In this document: piece by piece, positions 9,764 through 21,336 of the stretch | Layout of the letters: every line of letters begins with the position of its first letter | How positions within the stretch are numbered: position 1 is the first letter of the stretch | NCBI GenBank assembly: GCA_015832175.1 | Contig: WJXW01000005.1 | Coordinates: 1,798,001-1,862,000 of the forward strand | From: Paraphaeosphaeria minitans | Lineage: Eukaryota; Ascomycota; Dothideomycetes; Pleosporales; Didymosphaeriaceae | Length of the DNA: 64,000 nt | Reading direction: 5' to 3' | The notes under the pieces: generated by a model | The model's database searches: none | Told to the model about the DNA's origin: nothing | The model's input: the letters and a program-made list of their open reading frames with translations, nothing else | Position numbers and translations under genes: made by a program

Positions 9764-9911
9764 GAGGGGAAAGGAGGAGTGGAAAGAGAAAAGGGAAAAG
9801 AGAAAAGGGAAAAGAGAAAAGGGAAAAGAGAAAAGGGAAAAGAGAAAAGAGAAAAGGGAAAAGAGAAAAGGGAAAAGAGAAAAGGGAAAAGAGAAAAGGG
9901 AAAAGAGAAAA
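9764..9911 (+). repeat. Polypurine minisatellite just after the adhesin stop codon
   Basis: About 148 bases with almost no pyrimidine on the plus strand, made of variants of GGGAAAAGAGAAAA. It begins a few bases after the TAA at 9755..9757, so it probably lies in the 3' UTR. Confidence 0.9.
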
Positions 9912-10257
9912 CTCTATGTAGTATATTGTTCGTTCTAGACGTTCAACACAATACACTTCCATTTGAAGTCGCTTCGAGCCCCAGAGATCACGGGCGCCCC
10001 ACGATGCTGGCATGACGCCTACTGTGAGGCGCACACTACTCTCTCTGCATGCATCACGAATATGCACGTGTACGATCATCGCCTCTTTTGTGATTTTTGC
10101 TTCGTCCGTGATCTAGGCAGAAGTCCGGTGATGCATGTGACCAGTGAAGTTGCCTTGGCGTAAGGCCATCGTGTTGTACGACAGACGGTACAGTTCTCTA
10201 GCGAAACATCTGTCGAGTGCGCACGGCGCGTACTTTACTTTACTTCGCCCAGCCACC

Positions 10258-10375
<118 letters not shown>

Positions 10376-10434
10376 TCGCCATCGAATCCACCCCTCTACA
10401 TCTATCCTTCTTTCCCAAACACCCTCACCGAAAC

Positions 10435-10466
10435 GAACCAAACCAAACCAAACCAAACCAAACCAA
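10435..10466 (+). repeat. (AACCA)n pentanucleotide repeat
   Basis: Six tandem units of the pentamer, about 65 bases past the TC tract. Confidence 0.9.
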
Positions 10467-10904
10467 AAAATCAACCCTTTAGTTTCTTTGAGCCAGGCTT
10501 CGAAGTAGCTTTCTAGTTTTTGTCCTTTTCTGTCTTCAATTTGCTTTTGCTCGAAGAGATCGGACGATGCGGCGGTTAGAGTCACAATCTTTACCGTGTG
10601 CAAGTTAGTATATATACCTCCATTCTGTAGTAAATCATCGTCTCAAACAGTTGTGGGGTGTGGATCTGGAAATGAGAGAGAGAGAGGCCCGCCACACATT
10701 CCGCGCAGCAACAATGATGATGGATGTTCCATACTATGCTCACGCGATGGGTAGATACCGATCGGACCCGCACCATTGTACCTAGTCATCGCCTGAAGCG
10801 CTACCGAGTCTCAAAGTCGACTTTGGAAAAATGTCATTGAGATGCCGCAATGGCGGATACTGCCAGAATCCACGCTACAAACCGGTCGAACGCATCGCAA
10901 AGCC

Positions 10905-11705
10905 CTACACACCACCGCCTACAAAACACTCACCTGCACCGTCCTCCCACCGACCCTCGCTGACCCACCCCGAGTTACCACCACAACCCCCCTCCCCCCA
11001 TCCACCCGGACTCAGCACCCAATCCCCCACCAAGGCAGCCCCCACGACGCAGAACCAAAACGCCTTGGACCGCCTGTACCGCCCCGCCCGGCGCAAGACC
11101 TGCAGCATGCCGTCGCGCGCCCACAGCGTCGACGGGAGGAACGTGCACGCCGCGCACAGCAGGGCGCAGGTGAGCGACCCGGCGAGCAGGAGGTCTGTGA
11201 GGAGGGCGCTCGAGGACGGCCCGAGTAGGATTAGTACGAGGACGAAGAGTGTGGGGATGGGTTGAAGGGGCGGTGCAGGAGGGGAGGGATGGGTCTGCGC
11301 GTCTAGCGAAGCGTCAGCGGTGGAAGGTGTGTTCTTCTTCTTTGCTGAGTGCTCGGTCTCCTTTCCGCTCTCCTTCTTCTTAGTTAACTTCCCCCAGAGC
11401 GAATGCAGAAACTCATCGTCCTCCGACACCCGGGCCTTGACAAAGCAGTCATGGATGCTTGGCTCCGTCGCTTCGGCGGGCGGGTTCTTGGTGGGAGGGT
11501 TACGAAGAGGGTGGCTTGCAGGGTAGATGGCGCGGACGTCGTACTTACTGCCTGCATTCGGTCTGCTGCGGGAGCGGGTGTTGCGGTAGTGTGTCGGGGG
11601 TGGGCCTGCTGGGGCGGCGGGCGGGTCGAATTGTGTGCCGGGGAAGGGGGCGAAGAAGAATGTTTTTGCGGGCACGGCGCGGATGCCTTGGGGTAGGGGT
11701 ATCAT
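10905..11705 (-). CDS. Hypothetical membrane protein
   Basis: 266-residue frame beginning MIPLPQGIRAVPAKTFFFAP. The frame stays open upstream to 11999, but that extension has no conserved look, so this ATG is preferred. Residues 1-140 are Pro/Ser/Lys-rich and probably cytosolic or disordered. Two adjacent hydrophobic helices follow (PTLFVLVLILLG and LLAGSLTCALLCAACTFL), and a third (AFWFCVVGAALVGDWVL) lies near residue 220, followed by a Gly-rich tail. No family is recognised. Absence of introns and the unusual Gly-rich tail leave open that the real 3' end differs. Expressed gene status is uncertain. Confidence 0.45.
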   Translation of the reverse strand: MIPLPQGIRAVPAKTFFFAPFPGTQFDPPAAPAGPPPTHYRNTRSRSRPNAGSKYDVRAIYPASHPLRNPPTKNPPAEATEPSIHDCFVKARVSEDDEFLHSLWGKLTKKKESGKETEHSAKKKNTPSTADASLDAQTHPSPPAPPLQPIPTLFVLVLILLGPSSSALLTDLLLAGSLTCALLCAACTFLPSTLWARDGMLQVLRRAGRYRRSKAFWFCVVGAALVGDWVLSPGGWGEGGCGGNSGWVSEGRWEDGAGECFVGGGV

Positions 11706-12969
11706 TGTGATTATGGAAAAAGATAGTAATGATGTGAATGTGCGAGGAAACGTATGGTGATGGCAAATGCTCTTGAGTGGATGCGGTTGTTGTTCAGTGA
11801 GATGATTGCTTGTACGCTTGGAAATGTGGAGGTACTTGTAGGCTTTCGTTCTTGAGACCTCGAAGAATACAATGCAACAAGGCCACCTGAACAATGTAAC
11901 AAAGCCCGCGTTTTGGGTTGCTCTTCTGTTCGCTTCTGGCGGGCGGTCAAAGGGGCCACAATGGGGACAAAGACTGAAGTGAGGGGCGCTGAGACGCAAG
12001 CTTTGTCTTGCTATGTTTATTGCTAAGCTGCTATCGGTGGTTTGGTGTTCGCCACTGCAGGGTGGGGGGACGAAGTTGTAGCAATGGTGTATTGTTCAAG
12101 ACGTATATGAGTGAGAGACTAAAAGGCAGGTGCCAGGCATGGTCGTCCTTGCCTGGGTGGGTGCATCCAGATGTATGTATGATACGAATCTGGAAAGCGA
12201 AGTCAGCCTGAGAAGACATCCTGTCAGAGGGCTTAACTGCAGAGGTGGGACCTGCTGCATGTAACCGGGAGCGTAGAGCGCGTAGCTAGACCATGTCATA
12301 CCTAGGTATAAAACGCCGCCTTTTACCATTTCCACTCCAAGAAAGTAGGACGCACACAAACTTGCCCATGGTCCACACTCTACCTAGCTGCCAGAGGCTC
12401 AGACCAAAAAGAAGAACGCACACAAATTTGCCCCCTAGCTGCCACAGGCTCAGACCAACTCACACCGGGCGCGTCTCCGACCCACGCCTGCGTTGTTGAG
12501 CGCCCGTTGGACTAGGTAGACTACCTAGACTACCGACGGTAGGTATCCACCGTCCGCTCGCATTCCGCCCGCGTTCGCGTCTGCAACCCCCAAACAAAGG
12601 ACTCTGGGGATGCAACATGGATTCGCCCGGTCCCCCAATCTTATTCGCTGCACCAGACTGTGCTGCATTCCGGGGCGCGCGGGGGCCTGCACGTCACGTC
12701 CCGTCACGTCACGTCCGTCCTTTCGTCTGCTCTGGGAATGCGCTTGGCGCACACGCGTTCCTGCATCTATAGGATCCACCAGACAGACGGACAACAACGT
12801 CCGGTAGAAGGGCCGGTCTTTGCCATCTGGCGGTGGCGGTGGCTGGCTGGCTGGCTGGTTGGCGCCGAGCTGGCTTGGTTTCATATGCAGAGGCGTTGGT
12901 CGTGCCTTTGCCTAGTCTCGGTAGCGGGTGTGCTTCCCGGGGGCGTTGTTTTAGCGTGCTGGCGCGAAC

Positions 12970-13090
12970 GTTTCGATGCGGAGGAGGAAGTTTGTTTCGA
13001 TGCGGAGGAGGAAGTTTGTTTCGATGCGGAGGAGCAAGTTTGTTTCGATGCGGAGGAGGAAACTTGTTTCGATGCGGAGGAAACTTGTTT
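12970..13090 (+). repeat. 24-bp minisatellite, five copies
   Basis: Tandem units of the form GTTTCGATGCGGAGGAGG plus AAGTTT. The first two are identical, and the third to fifth carry substitutions or a 3-base deletion. Confidence 0.9.
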
Positions 13091-13112
13091 GGGCGCGGAG
13101 AGAGCGTAACTC

Positions 13113-13165
13113 GGTGCTTGGAGAACGAGCATTGCGTGGGGGGTGCTTGGAGAACGAGCATTGCG
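13113..13165 (+). repeat. Two-copy direct repeat
   Basis: GGTGCTTGGAGAACGAGCAT (continuing TGCG) occurs at 13113 and again at 13142, a 29-bp period. It lies immediately after the 24-bp minisatellite. Confidence 0.85.
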
Positions 13166-13862
13166 CTGCGAGATGCGTTAGTACGGGGACAGCGCTGCCG
13201 TGTCACTGATGCGCCAAGTCGGATGCGCAGTGGACAGAGAGGACACACGAAGCTTATTTAGACCCTCGTGTGCACGTCGAAGCAGGCTCATTGCGGGCGA
13301 ACAATGGCAGAGCATGGTGCAACACGAGGCAAGCAAAGAACGGCAGGACATGCACATGGCAAGTCCAACAAATGGCAAGACAAGCACAGAATGGCAGCAC
13401 CGACAAACAATGTCGAGACCAGCAAATGGCAAATGATTGTGCAGCACCTTGCGGTGCCAATGCCATGTATTTTCATCATGCTGGGGCAGCTATCTATACA
13501 AGACTGACGTGCATCCCGGTCGTCAATACATATTAAGGGAGCAATACAGCCGTTCCAAGCCCATCATGAATGCCCATGAGCGATACCTATCCATCAAACG
13601 GTTCGGGAATAATTACGCATCCACCCTTCGCCCTGCAAAACATTACGCCGACTTTCCGTGGGTACCGAGCAACCCATCGTGACATATCGCCGAAGGGCGC
13701 CATGAGATGTCACCCGCATAGACTGTGCTCCGCTCCGTCTGTGCAACGACACAAAATCGCGAGCTCTCAGAGAAGCCGCCGAGAAAATGTCGATACAGTT
13801 CGAAACCATGGCAAGGTCAAGATGTGAAGTGAAGAAGAGACGCGTCCGTTGCCGAATCGCAT

Positions 13863-14415
13863 TTATGCGAGGAAGGCGAAGAGACCGGCGAAGAGAGCAC
13901 CCACGGAGACGTAGGTAGTGGCGGCACCGCTGCCAGCACCCTCGGTGGGCTGAGGAGATCCAGTGGAGGACTCGCCAGCGGGGACGGAGGCCGAGGTAGC
14001 ACCGGTGGGGAGGACAGTGCCGTTGGTGTAGACAGCGCCCGAAGAGATGGGGTAGGGAGCAGAGGAAGCTCCGGTGCCAGCGGGGACAGAGGGAGCCACC
14101 GGGGTGTTGTACGCAGACGAAGGCTCAACAGGAGCCGGCGCGCTGGAGGGCACAACAGACGGCAGCGGGACCGGGGTCACCGAGGGGAGGACCTCGGTGG
14201 GGGCCGGAGCTGAAGGGACCTCGTAAGAAGCGGCAGGAGCGCTGGTAGCAGGAGGAGCCTTGGGTTGGTTAGTGTCGAGTCCAAGCACCAAACAACGGAC
14301 TGCAGCTTACCTGGATCTGACCGTCGGAGATCTGGGTGATGGGCTGGACGTCCTGGGGCAGGGCCTGGGCGCCAATGGCGACGGCGGCAAAGATGGCGGA
14401 GGTGGAGAAACGCAT
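13863..14415 (-). CDS. GPI-anchored Ser/Pro/Ala-rich cell-wall protein
   Basis: Exon 1 is 14415..14311 and exon 2 is 14258..13863, separated by a 52-nt intron (GTAAGC donor, CTAAC branch, CCCAAG acceptor, phase 0). The product has 166 residues. Residues 1-18 are a signal peptide (MRFSTSAIFAAVAIGAQA), followed by a short QDVQPITQISDGQIQ segment typical of small fungal wall proteins. Residues 36-140 are Ser/Pro/Ala/Thr-rich, so probably O-mannosylated. The C-terminus, small residues GAGSGAA followed by a hydrophobic tail ending ALFAGLFAFLA, is a GPI attachment signal. A structural role at the wall or plasma membrane is inferred; no catalytic domain is present. It could be a substrate of the MNN10-type glycosylation machinery encoded at 31 kb, but that link is only general. 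Confidence 0.8.
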
Positions 14416-17225
14416 CTCGGCTGTGTGGTGGTGTTTGTGTTGTTGTTGGTGTTGTTGTTGTTGGTGTTGTGGTGGTGGTGAAGATGGAGATGGAGATGAC
14501 GAGGGAGATGAAGATGGATTGATGATGGAGCTGGCGTTGAGAGGCAGCGAGTGGGCACCGAGAGGCGATGTGAGCGAAGGACTGCGAGTGTGGATCGATT
14601 GGCTTGTTGTGTGGAAGGGAGGGATTCAGTTGTGGCAGCAGCGAGGCAGGACCTAAATAGCAGGCGCGAGGCTGGAGGGGGAGCGCAAAGCGGGAAGGCG
14701 CGACCGCTGCACGGACCCGGCTGGACCCACACGCACCTGCCGGCTGAAACGACAAGGCTTGTGCCAAGGCAGCCAGGACCAACCTTGGAAGCGGATGGCC
14801 GCCGCTTGTTTTTTTTTCCTGCACCGTCACCACAGCAGGTGGCAGAGGGATTGCGTATCCCGTGGATGGTTGCAGCGCCTTCAGCCGCCTACAACATCAA
14901 CAACAGCAACAAGAAACACGCTGGCGGTGGCAGAGCGCGATGCCACGCAGCAGACAGCGATTGCGCGCCCCCACGAGAGGCGGTGTCGACGGTGCTGGCC
15001 GTGCTGGCGTGCTGGCCGTGCTGGCGTGCTGGCCGTGCACTGGCTGCCAGGGCGGCCCACGAAAAGGGCACATCACCATCAAGCTCAAGGCTCAAGCACA
15101 GCGGCCGCCACTCTGCGCTACGAGCGCCCGACGTCACTCCGTCAACTCTTCCCTCCCCAAGCGGCAAGCCAATGGCCGCCCGCCAACCGTGTGCATCGCC
15201 CTGAGTCCTGACCCATCACCATCGGACTTTCACTCCCACCGCCTCCCCACCGCTGGAGCCCTGCCCGCCTCTCCCTCCCTCTCTCGCCAGCCTCGGCACC
15301 GTCGACGACGCCCATCCACCCAGCCTGCCCCGAAAAATGCATGGCCGCCACCCGCCTCTGCTAAACATGGCACGCATGCAACAGCGCCGCCTCGCCGTGT
15401 CAAACTCTTCACGCCTGCTTCCCTAGGTATACCGCAACATCACCCCATGCGTCTCCCGAGTGACGTCGACGTCAACGTCAATACTGGCTCGCTTCCCTTG
15501 CTCATCAACCGATCGGGGAACCGTCTTGCACCCATGTCCCGCCCTGAGTCGACTGCATTCAGGACCCAGCCTGTTGTCGCCTTCGCCCTGGCTGCCACCT
15601 CGATTCCAATTCGTCCTTGCGCCTCCTCGATGTTAATTCGTCCTTGCGCCTGGCCCAGCTGCCACCTCGACTGCAATTCGTCCACCCGCATGTGACTGCT
15701 ATTCTCTGCATATTGCGAATTAATGGACTTGTGCGCTGCCGCCCGCCCGTCGCATGTCGTGTCACTGCTCCACACGCGACCCGAAGGAGCCTGACTGTGC
15801 CTACACTTTTCCTTTCTCGCCCGCCGACTGCTCCCAGCAGCCGTCTGGCGTCGGCGTGGCCATGTTGTTCGTGCATCACGCACTGAAACCTCCTGAGCCT
15901 TGACGTCTCGAGCCAGTGGCCTCGTTGTGCAGCGTTGCGAAACCGGACCTCTCTAGCTGTCTTTTGGTCTGGACCACATGCGTCGGCTCAAACATGGGTG
16001 CGTTACTTCTTCCGTACCGCACGGCCAATCCTCCGCTCCCACATTGATTAGACGCCTCTTCCCGACCCCAGGTGCGGCTCACGGTTTCCCCACGGGCCAT
16101 CCTCAACAATGCACATGGTCCAGTCACCTCTACCAATGGCGCAGTAACCTCTACTCTGCCAATAGTGCAGGAACCTCTACCAATATACCAATGCTGCAGT
16201 CACCTCTACCGATATTGCAAATGCTGCAAACGTTCATCTCTGCCTCGTCGGAATAGCACCATAGAATGCTTCGCGGTACAGCATACGTAGACGCGCCTCC
16301 CCGCACTGTAGGATGACGCTATTCGTGACCATGTTCGCGAGTCCGGTCAGGCCTCACGACCGCAGGGACTTGAACCTGTCCATCAAGTGTGTCATACAGC
16401 CGCTTGAGGCCACAATTTGCCTCTCGAGCGGTTTCCTTACAGACAACCGTCATGCCCTTGCTCGATAGCTCTGCTCGATAGCTCTGCTCCAGAAGAAATT
16501 TTCTTCTCGTCCTACTACTTTCAAAGGCTGCTTGTGGTATGGTTCTACAGGAGGATTCGAAAGTTTGGACGGGTCCCATGGAGGCGGTAACCTAGGATCT
16601 TTTGTGTTGCATAGAAGTTCGGTTCATCCTTCTTTGCATTGCAACACGAAAGACGTCCATGCGCGATCCGCTGACGACGATTCAATAGTTTCGACATGCT
16701 TACCGTGTGTGTGCACTTTTCTTCAAAGTCGGCGCAAGTGCCAATGTCCGATGTGCGCCGGGCGTACGCAAACGTGAATGCTTTCGTCGTGAACGAGGAA
16801 GACGGCGGACTGTTGAGCATCACGGTACGATTGGCTCTGCCGACCTGTGTCCCGGGTGACAAGCGATTGGCGAGGGCCGTCCTCGCAGGCTTACACGAAC
16901 TTCTTGGCCGTCGACTTCGGATTTGTCCCACTGTGCGCAATTGTCGCGCCTTGGAAAGCTGCTGCCAGTAGATACAAGTCTCTCCCATCGTTTTGAAATT
17001 CTTCATCGTTGCTTGCGGATGATGCTCATCGCGGACGGCAGCCATCTAACCCCGCCAGATTGGCCTTGCCTGGCTTGGCACGTCGATAGATGCAGATTAC
17101 TTGCACAACCCCATCGTCTCTGCTCTCGCGCTTGCACACTTGGATGCATGGACCTTCTTTGAAAGAAAAGCAATCGACGAGAGCATGGGTTGTGGAAAAC
17201 TGGAAAGTGCGACGCTCATGTGCCT

Positions 17226-17263
17226 CCTCTCTCTCTCTCTCTCTCTCGCTCTCTCTCTCTCTC
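17226..17263 (+). repeat. CT microsatellite
   Basis: About 38 bases of nearly pure CT dinucleotides with one CG interruption. Confidence 0.9.
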
Positions 17264-17370
17264 CGCGCACTGTCGCGAGTGCATCCTCGTAGAGCTGTCT
17301 CTGGGAAATGGCGGGTTGGGCGTCGTAGGGCGCCGAGGGCTCTCCTTTAGAGAAGGGGTTCCGTGTGCTA

Positions 17371-17541
17371 ATCATCATCACCATCATCATCATCACCATC
17401 ACCATCATCATCATCACCATCACCATCACCATCACCATCATCATCATCACCATCACCATCACCATCACCATCATCATCATCACCATCATCATCATCACCA
17501 TCATCATCATCGCCATCATCATCATCATCACCGTCATCACC
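17371..17541 (+). repeat. CAT/CAC trinucleotide microsatellite
   Basis: About 170 bases of mixed ATC and ACC triplets. A plus-strand frame reads this as poly-His, and other frames give Ile/Thr or Met runs. None has convincing flanks. Confidence 0.95.
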
Positions 17542-19049
17542 AAAAAATAATAATACATTGCTTCGATTTCAAAGCGACAAGGGAGCTGTTGCCAAGACTG
17601 CTGGATGAATTTTCATGCCTGCATACCACCCCAGCGATGGGCTTGAAACTGCTTCTGGACACGGATACGCTCGTTTGGGTCCTGGATTTGTCCTTGAACA
17701 CTACTATGCTTTCTTTTTATTTTTCTTGTTGGGGTCTGAAAATCCAATTGTAAAGCAAACGATGGGCCTCCTCGGGGTGATCTGAAAAAAAAAAAGGAGA
17801 GCACGACGATGGCGCTCGCTCGTTTGTGCTCGTGTTTGCTCGGCGGCTTGGGCATACCTTCCCTGTGTGCAGTCAGGAACCATGGTGATTGTCATCATTC
17901 TTACTACGTGCGATGGTGCGGGTTGCTACAGGATCGTGGTACAAATATGCCGAGTGGACTGCTGGATGTGTTCTTCGCACTACCACACGTCTCCTAGAAA
18001 TGGAGCCGGATGAAGAGAAGGACATTGACCATGAAGGTCTCGTTGGGTCTAACAACATCAATGTTGAGGTGTATGGTGCTGCCTGGGTTCCCTGCGAAGC
18101 CCCGCTGCGTATCAAAAGCGTTTTTGCCCGAGATCCATGGGGATCGGCGAAGAGGCTCGACGTGGAGGGAACTCTACGGTCGCGCTGAAGAGTGATGATG
18201 GTTGTCACCATCGTACGTCTAATCATCGAGGCAAGGAGCGCTGGTTTTGAGAACGTGGATTAAACCGTCAGTTCTGTTCCAGCTTCCGTCCCTCACGGCA
18301 TTGTGCTCTGCCTGGAGGCGGTGTCTAGAAATGAAACAGTACGAGCTCCATGCGCCTTTGCGGTCGGTCTAAAGGGATTACTTTTATTTCGAGAGGCGTC
18401 TCGCTTGGGTTTCTTCGTCACGGATTCGAGGAAAGAATCTGTGTTGTTGGCTCTCATGAGGCCTTTGAGGGTGATCCGCATCGCTGCGTGTCTAGACAGT
18501 GGATGAGACGGGATGAGATGGAAGTATGTAGCCTGGCTTTCAGCTCTTGCTTTTGCTCTGTACACTTCAAGGTCCGGCTTAGATGGGATTTGAAACGGAA
18601 AGTTGGCCACCGATTGCATGGGTTGCACTGGCTGAAAGCACCTTGAGAGTCTTTTATGGGTTCGCGAAAGCTACCTAACCAGAGGCACCAAAGCAGAAGC
18701 TGGCCATCGTGGGACAGTTGGGAACAGCACAATATCATCGCCATGGAACGCTGCATACTGTCCTCACTTGGCGTATAATGATGCTCGGCGGACAGGTGTG
18801 GTCATAGAGAGGATGAGGTGATGTTTGGAACGGACCTAGTTTGCTTCGGCGCGGCAGGTGGGTCCGACGCGTCGACCCTCGTGGCAGCCGAGGCACCGCG
18901 GCTTGATTGGCTGCAGAGTCATATCGAAGTGGACAACTTTGCATCGCGTGAGATCGCGAGGTACATTATTTCGTCCACGGATCGACCGCAATTCTTATTT
19001 ACTCCTTGACGCCTGACGATTGTCTCGACCATCAATCCCACCACCCACC

Positions 19050-19722
19050 ATGACGACCTATATCCCGAGCTTGACCCTGCCGAGCTTTCTCTTCAGCAAC
19101 GCAGCTGCGGCGATATTGCTTCCCGTAGCCTGCGGTACCGCGGTCGGGTTCTCCATCAGTCGTAAGAACGAACCTGCATCCATGGATTCAGGTGATATCT
19201 GCTGACGATGTGCAGCCAGCGACACGCAACGGCAGTACCGCACACTCAAGCAGCCGCCGCTGCACCCTCCTGGATACGTCTTCGGACCAGTATGGACTCT
19301 CCTGTATGCCACCATGGGATACACCGCCTATCGAGCCTGGACCGTTGGCGCAGCCTCCATCAACCCTGAAACCGTGGCTCTGGCGCAGCAGGGCGCTACT
19401 CTGTACACCCTCCAGCTTGCTCTGAACCTTATCTGGACCCCATTGTACTTCTCGCTGCACCGGCCCATCGCTGCGACGGCCGACATCCTTGCGCTCGGTG
19501 GGACTGTGGGCTATCTCGCCTACATCTGGGGCCAGGTCGACCCGGTGTGCGGGTGGCTGTTGGCTCCTTATCTGGGCTGGCTCAGCTTTGCTACGTATCT
19601 ATGCGTACGTCTCTCATTCGACCTGCAAGACTACTTGATTTAGATGCTGACATTCTCTGCAGGTAGGAAGCGGCGTTTTGAACAACTGGGACTTCAAGCA
19701 GTCGCTATCGAAGAAGGAATAA
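19050..19722 (+). CDS. TspO/MBR family membrane protein
   Basis: Three exons, 19050..19161, 19216..19604 and 19663..19722, give 186 residues. Introns are 54 and 58 nt, with GTAAGA/GTACGT donors and TGCAG acceptors. The sequence carries the family core PPLHPPGYVFGPVWTLLYAT, followed by MGYTAYRAW, LQLALNLIWTPLYF and GWLLAPYLGWLSFATYL, which form the five transmembrane helices of TspO / peripheral benzodiazepine receptor proteins. The last exon encodes NNWDF, also typical of the family C-terminus. Family members bind tetrapyrroles and sterols, in outer mitochondrial membranes of animals and in bacterial membranes. The fungal role is not settled. The usual length is about 160-180 residues, so the model is complete. 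Confidence 0.92.
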
Positions 19723-21336
19723 GCAGCTCTGCAAAGGCTCAACAGCGGTTTCACTTATTCAGCAACCTGTCCGGATCAACAATTTGGTACTCATCTATTC
19801 TTAGTGTATTTATCCTGTAAAATTTGCAATGTGAGTTGCCCGGATGCGAGTTCTTCTGACTGTCATCTTGTACTCGCCATGTGCGCGTGCAAACCGCTCC
19901 AGCAATTACCCATAGTCTACCTAACTCTCGAGCCGGCTGCAGATCAAAAGTCCACTTCTCCGGGGACTCCCTTCTTCTACACACACCCTACCCTCTTCAC
20001 CGGATTAGAAGTACATCCAGACCCAGGCGATGCTGCGCTCTTTACGAAAATGAAAAAATCAACGCCTAGCCACGTCAAAGAATGCTCTTACGCGGGAATC
20101 AGAACTCCGAGTCCGCACGCCACATGTTGCCCTCGCCTTGCCTCGCAGGACCGAAACGGAAAAAAAAAATCTGACATGGATCTCAAGAAGTGAGCGTGTG
20201 AACTCTTTTGCCACCTCGGGAACACCCCGTTGGACGAGAAGAAGAAGGAAAAACAAAATAGACACTTCGGAGCCGTCCAGGTCATGACCGGACCCGCTGT
20301 CCACAATCCAAATGAACGCGGCAGAAAACATGGTCTGCAGCGACGTCTCGCGGGTACGAAAGAGTCTCTCCGCCCGCACACGGGGCCTTGTTCCCACGCG
20401 CGCGCAAACGCACGCTTGGGTGGGCGTGCCGAGAATTACGCCGAGGTGAAAAGCCATGCTTGTGCTCTGCGGGGTGGCCAAAGAAAGGTATGCGTCGTCG
20501 GATCGTGAAGCTGCGTCGAGAACAGAAGGAAAGAAGAAAAGCGAGACGGGAATCTTCCCAAAGAGGTTTAAGCATGGTGCCAACGTTTCCATGCCTGAAA
20601 ACTTCAAACGACACGCAAAGTTCACGATCCGAGCACATGAGTGCCTACCATTCTCCCTCGCCAAAATAAAACGGGGCCAGGCTATCAGGTCCACGTCCCT
20701 TGCAGCCGCGAGACTTGCTACTGCCGGGCAAACCCTTTGCAATCCACCACCCAACTCCCTTCATCTTCACTACGGCGGTTCAAATCACTTTGGGTAGTCC
20801 AAACCCCATTAAAGCAATGGAAACCTGACCCAGAAGGACCGTTCGAAGCGATCCGATTTCCGCACACGGTGGCTAGGTAGGTGGAGGGAGGTTGTTGTCT
20901 GGAACGCCTTGAGAAAAAAAAAACGATTTTCAATCAACGCACGATCCTCAATCAACGGGATTAGGGGGTCGCGGGACTCAACAAGCTAGATGGCCTGAGA
21001 GAAACGTGCAATACCTACCGTGCTCGAAACGATCAGCACGTCGATGATCACCTCACTCGCTCGCTCACTCACTCACTCACTCACTCACGGGAGTAACCAA
21101 AGCTTCTGGCACACCGATCCCACGCGTACAGTACGACGCAGAGAGCACGAATGTCCATCGAGATGCGCACCACCACCACCATCACCACACGCACAACTGC
21201 AAGCCAAGTACCCAGTCATCGATAAAAATAGCTCAAGCATTGTTCATTCCAGCTTTTGGGTATTAGTCGCTAATCACATTCCTCCAGGCACTGCATATAT
21301 ACACTCAGGAACCTCCTCCCACCGCTCCTCGGATCC
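19723..21336. other. Intergenic region
   Basis: 1.6 kb between the TspO 3' end and the transporter 3' end. It contains a (CACT)n tract at 21053..21088. The longest frame (20059..20754, minus) has biased but meaningless composition. No gene is supported. Confidence 0.5.

Larger units (their letters stand above)
11706..13862. other. Intergenic region with minisatellites
   Basis: About 2.1 kb without a recognisable gene. The long frames near 12700-13260 are created by the 24-bp and 29-bp repeats annotated separately. At 13280-13440 a loose AATGGCA-containing motif recurs (CAACAAATGGCAAGACA and variants), again without coding character. Confidence 0.5.
14416..19049. other. Long gene-poor region with simple repeats
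   Basis: 4.6 kb in which I find no supportable gene. Local repeats: GTGCTGGCC-type units at 14990..15045; CTGCCACCTCGATTCCAATT-type units at 15590..15680; CCTCTACCAATG-type units at 16123..16230; and the CT and CAT tracts annotated separately. A frame at 17913..18188 (residues MVRVATGSWYKYAEWTAG onward) is the only one with a protein-like composition, but it lacks a recognisable family and a clear promoter or intron. I treat it as unproven. Confidence 0.5.

Noticed and set aside
14862..15695. 277-codon plus-strand frame
   Set aside because: Composition is Arg/Pro/Ser/His-rich with no recognisable block, it overlaps repeat arrays, and several equally long frames exist on both strands in this GC-rich stretch.
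16320..16440. tRNA-like B box (reverse complement CAGGTTCAAGTCC near 16365..16380)
   Set aside because: The flanking bases do not form a five-base-pair T stem, no A box lies at the right distance and no acceptor stem could be drawn.
17190..17753. Poly-histidine reading frame of 187 codons
   Set aside because: It is the translation of the CAT/CAC microsatellite at 17371..17541. The flanks on both sides lack coding character and other frames of the same repeat are equally open.
17913..18188. Small protein MVRVATGSWYKYAEWTAG...
   Set aside because: Protein-like composition but no family, no clear 5' context and no splice evidence. Kept only as a note in the intergenic entry.
20059..20754. 231-codon minus-strand frame downstream of TspO
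   Set aside because: No recognisable family and no conserved composition. The hydrophobic runs come from low-complexity A/G stretches read as Phe/Leu.
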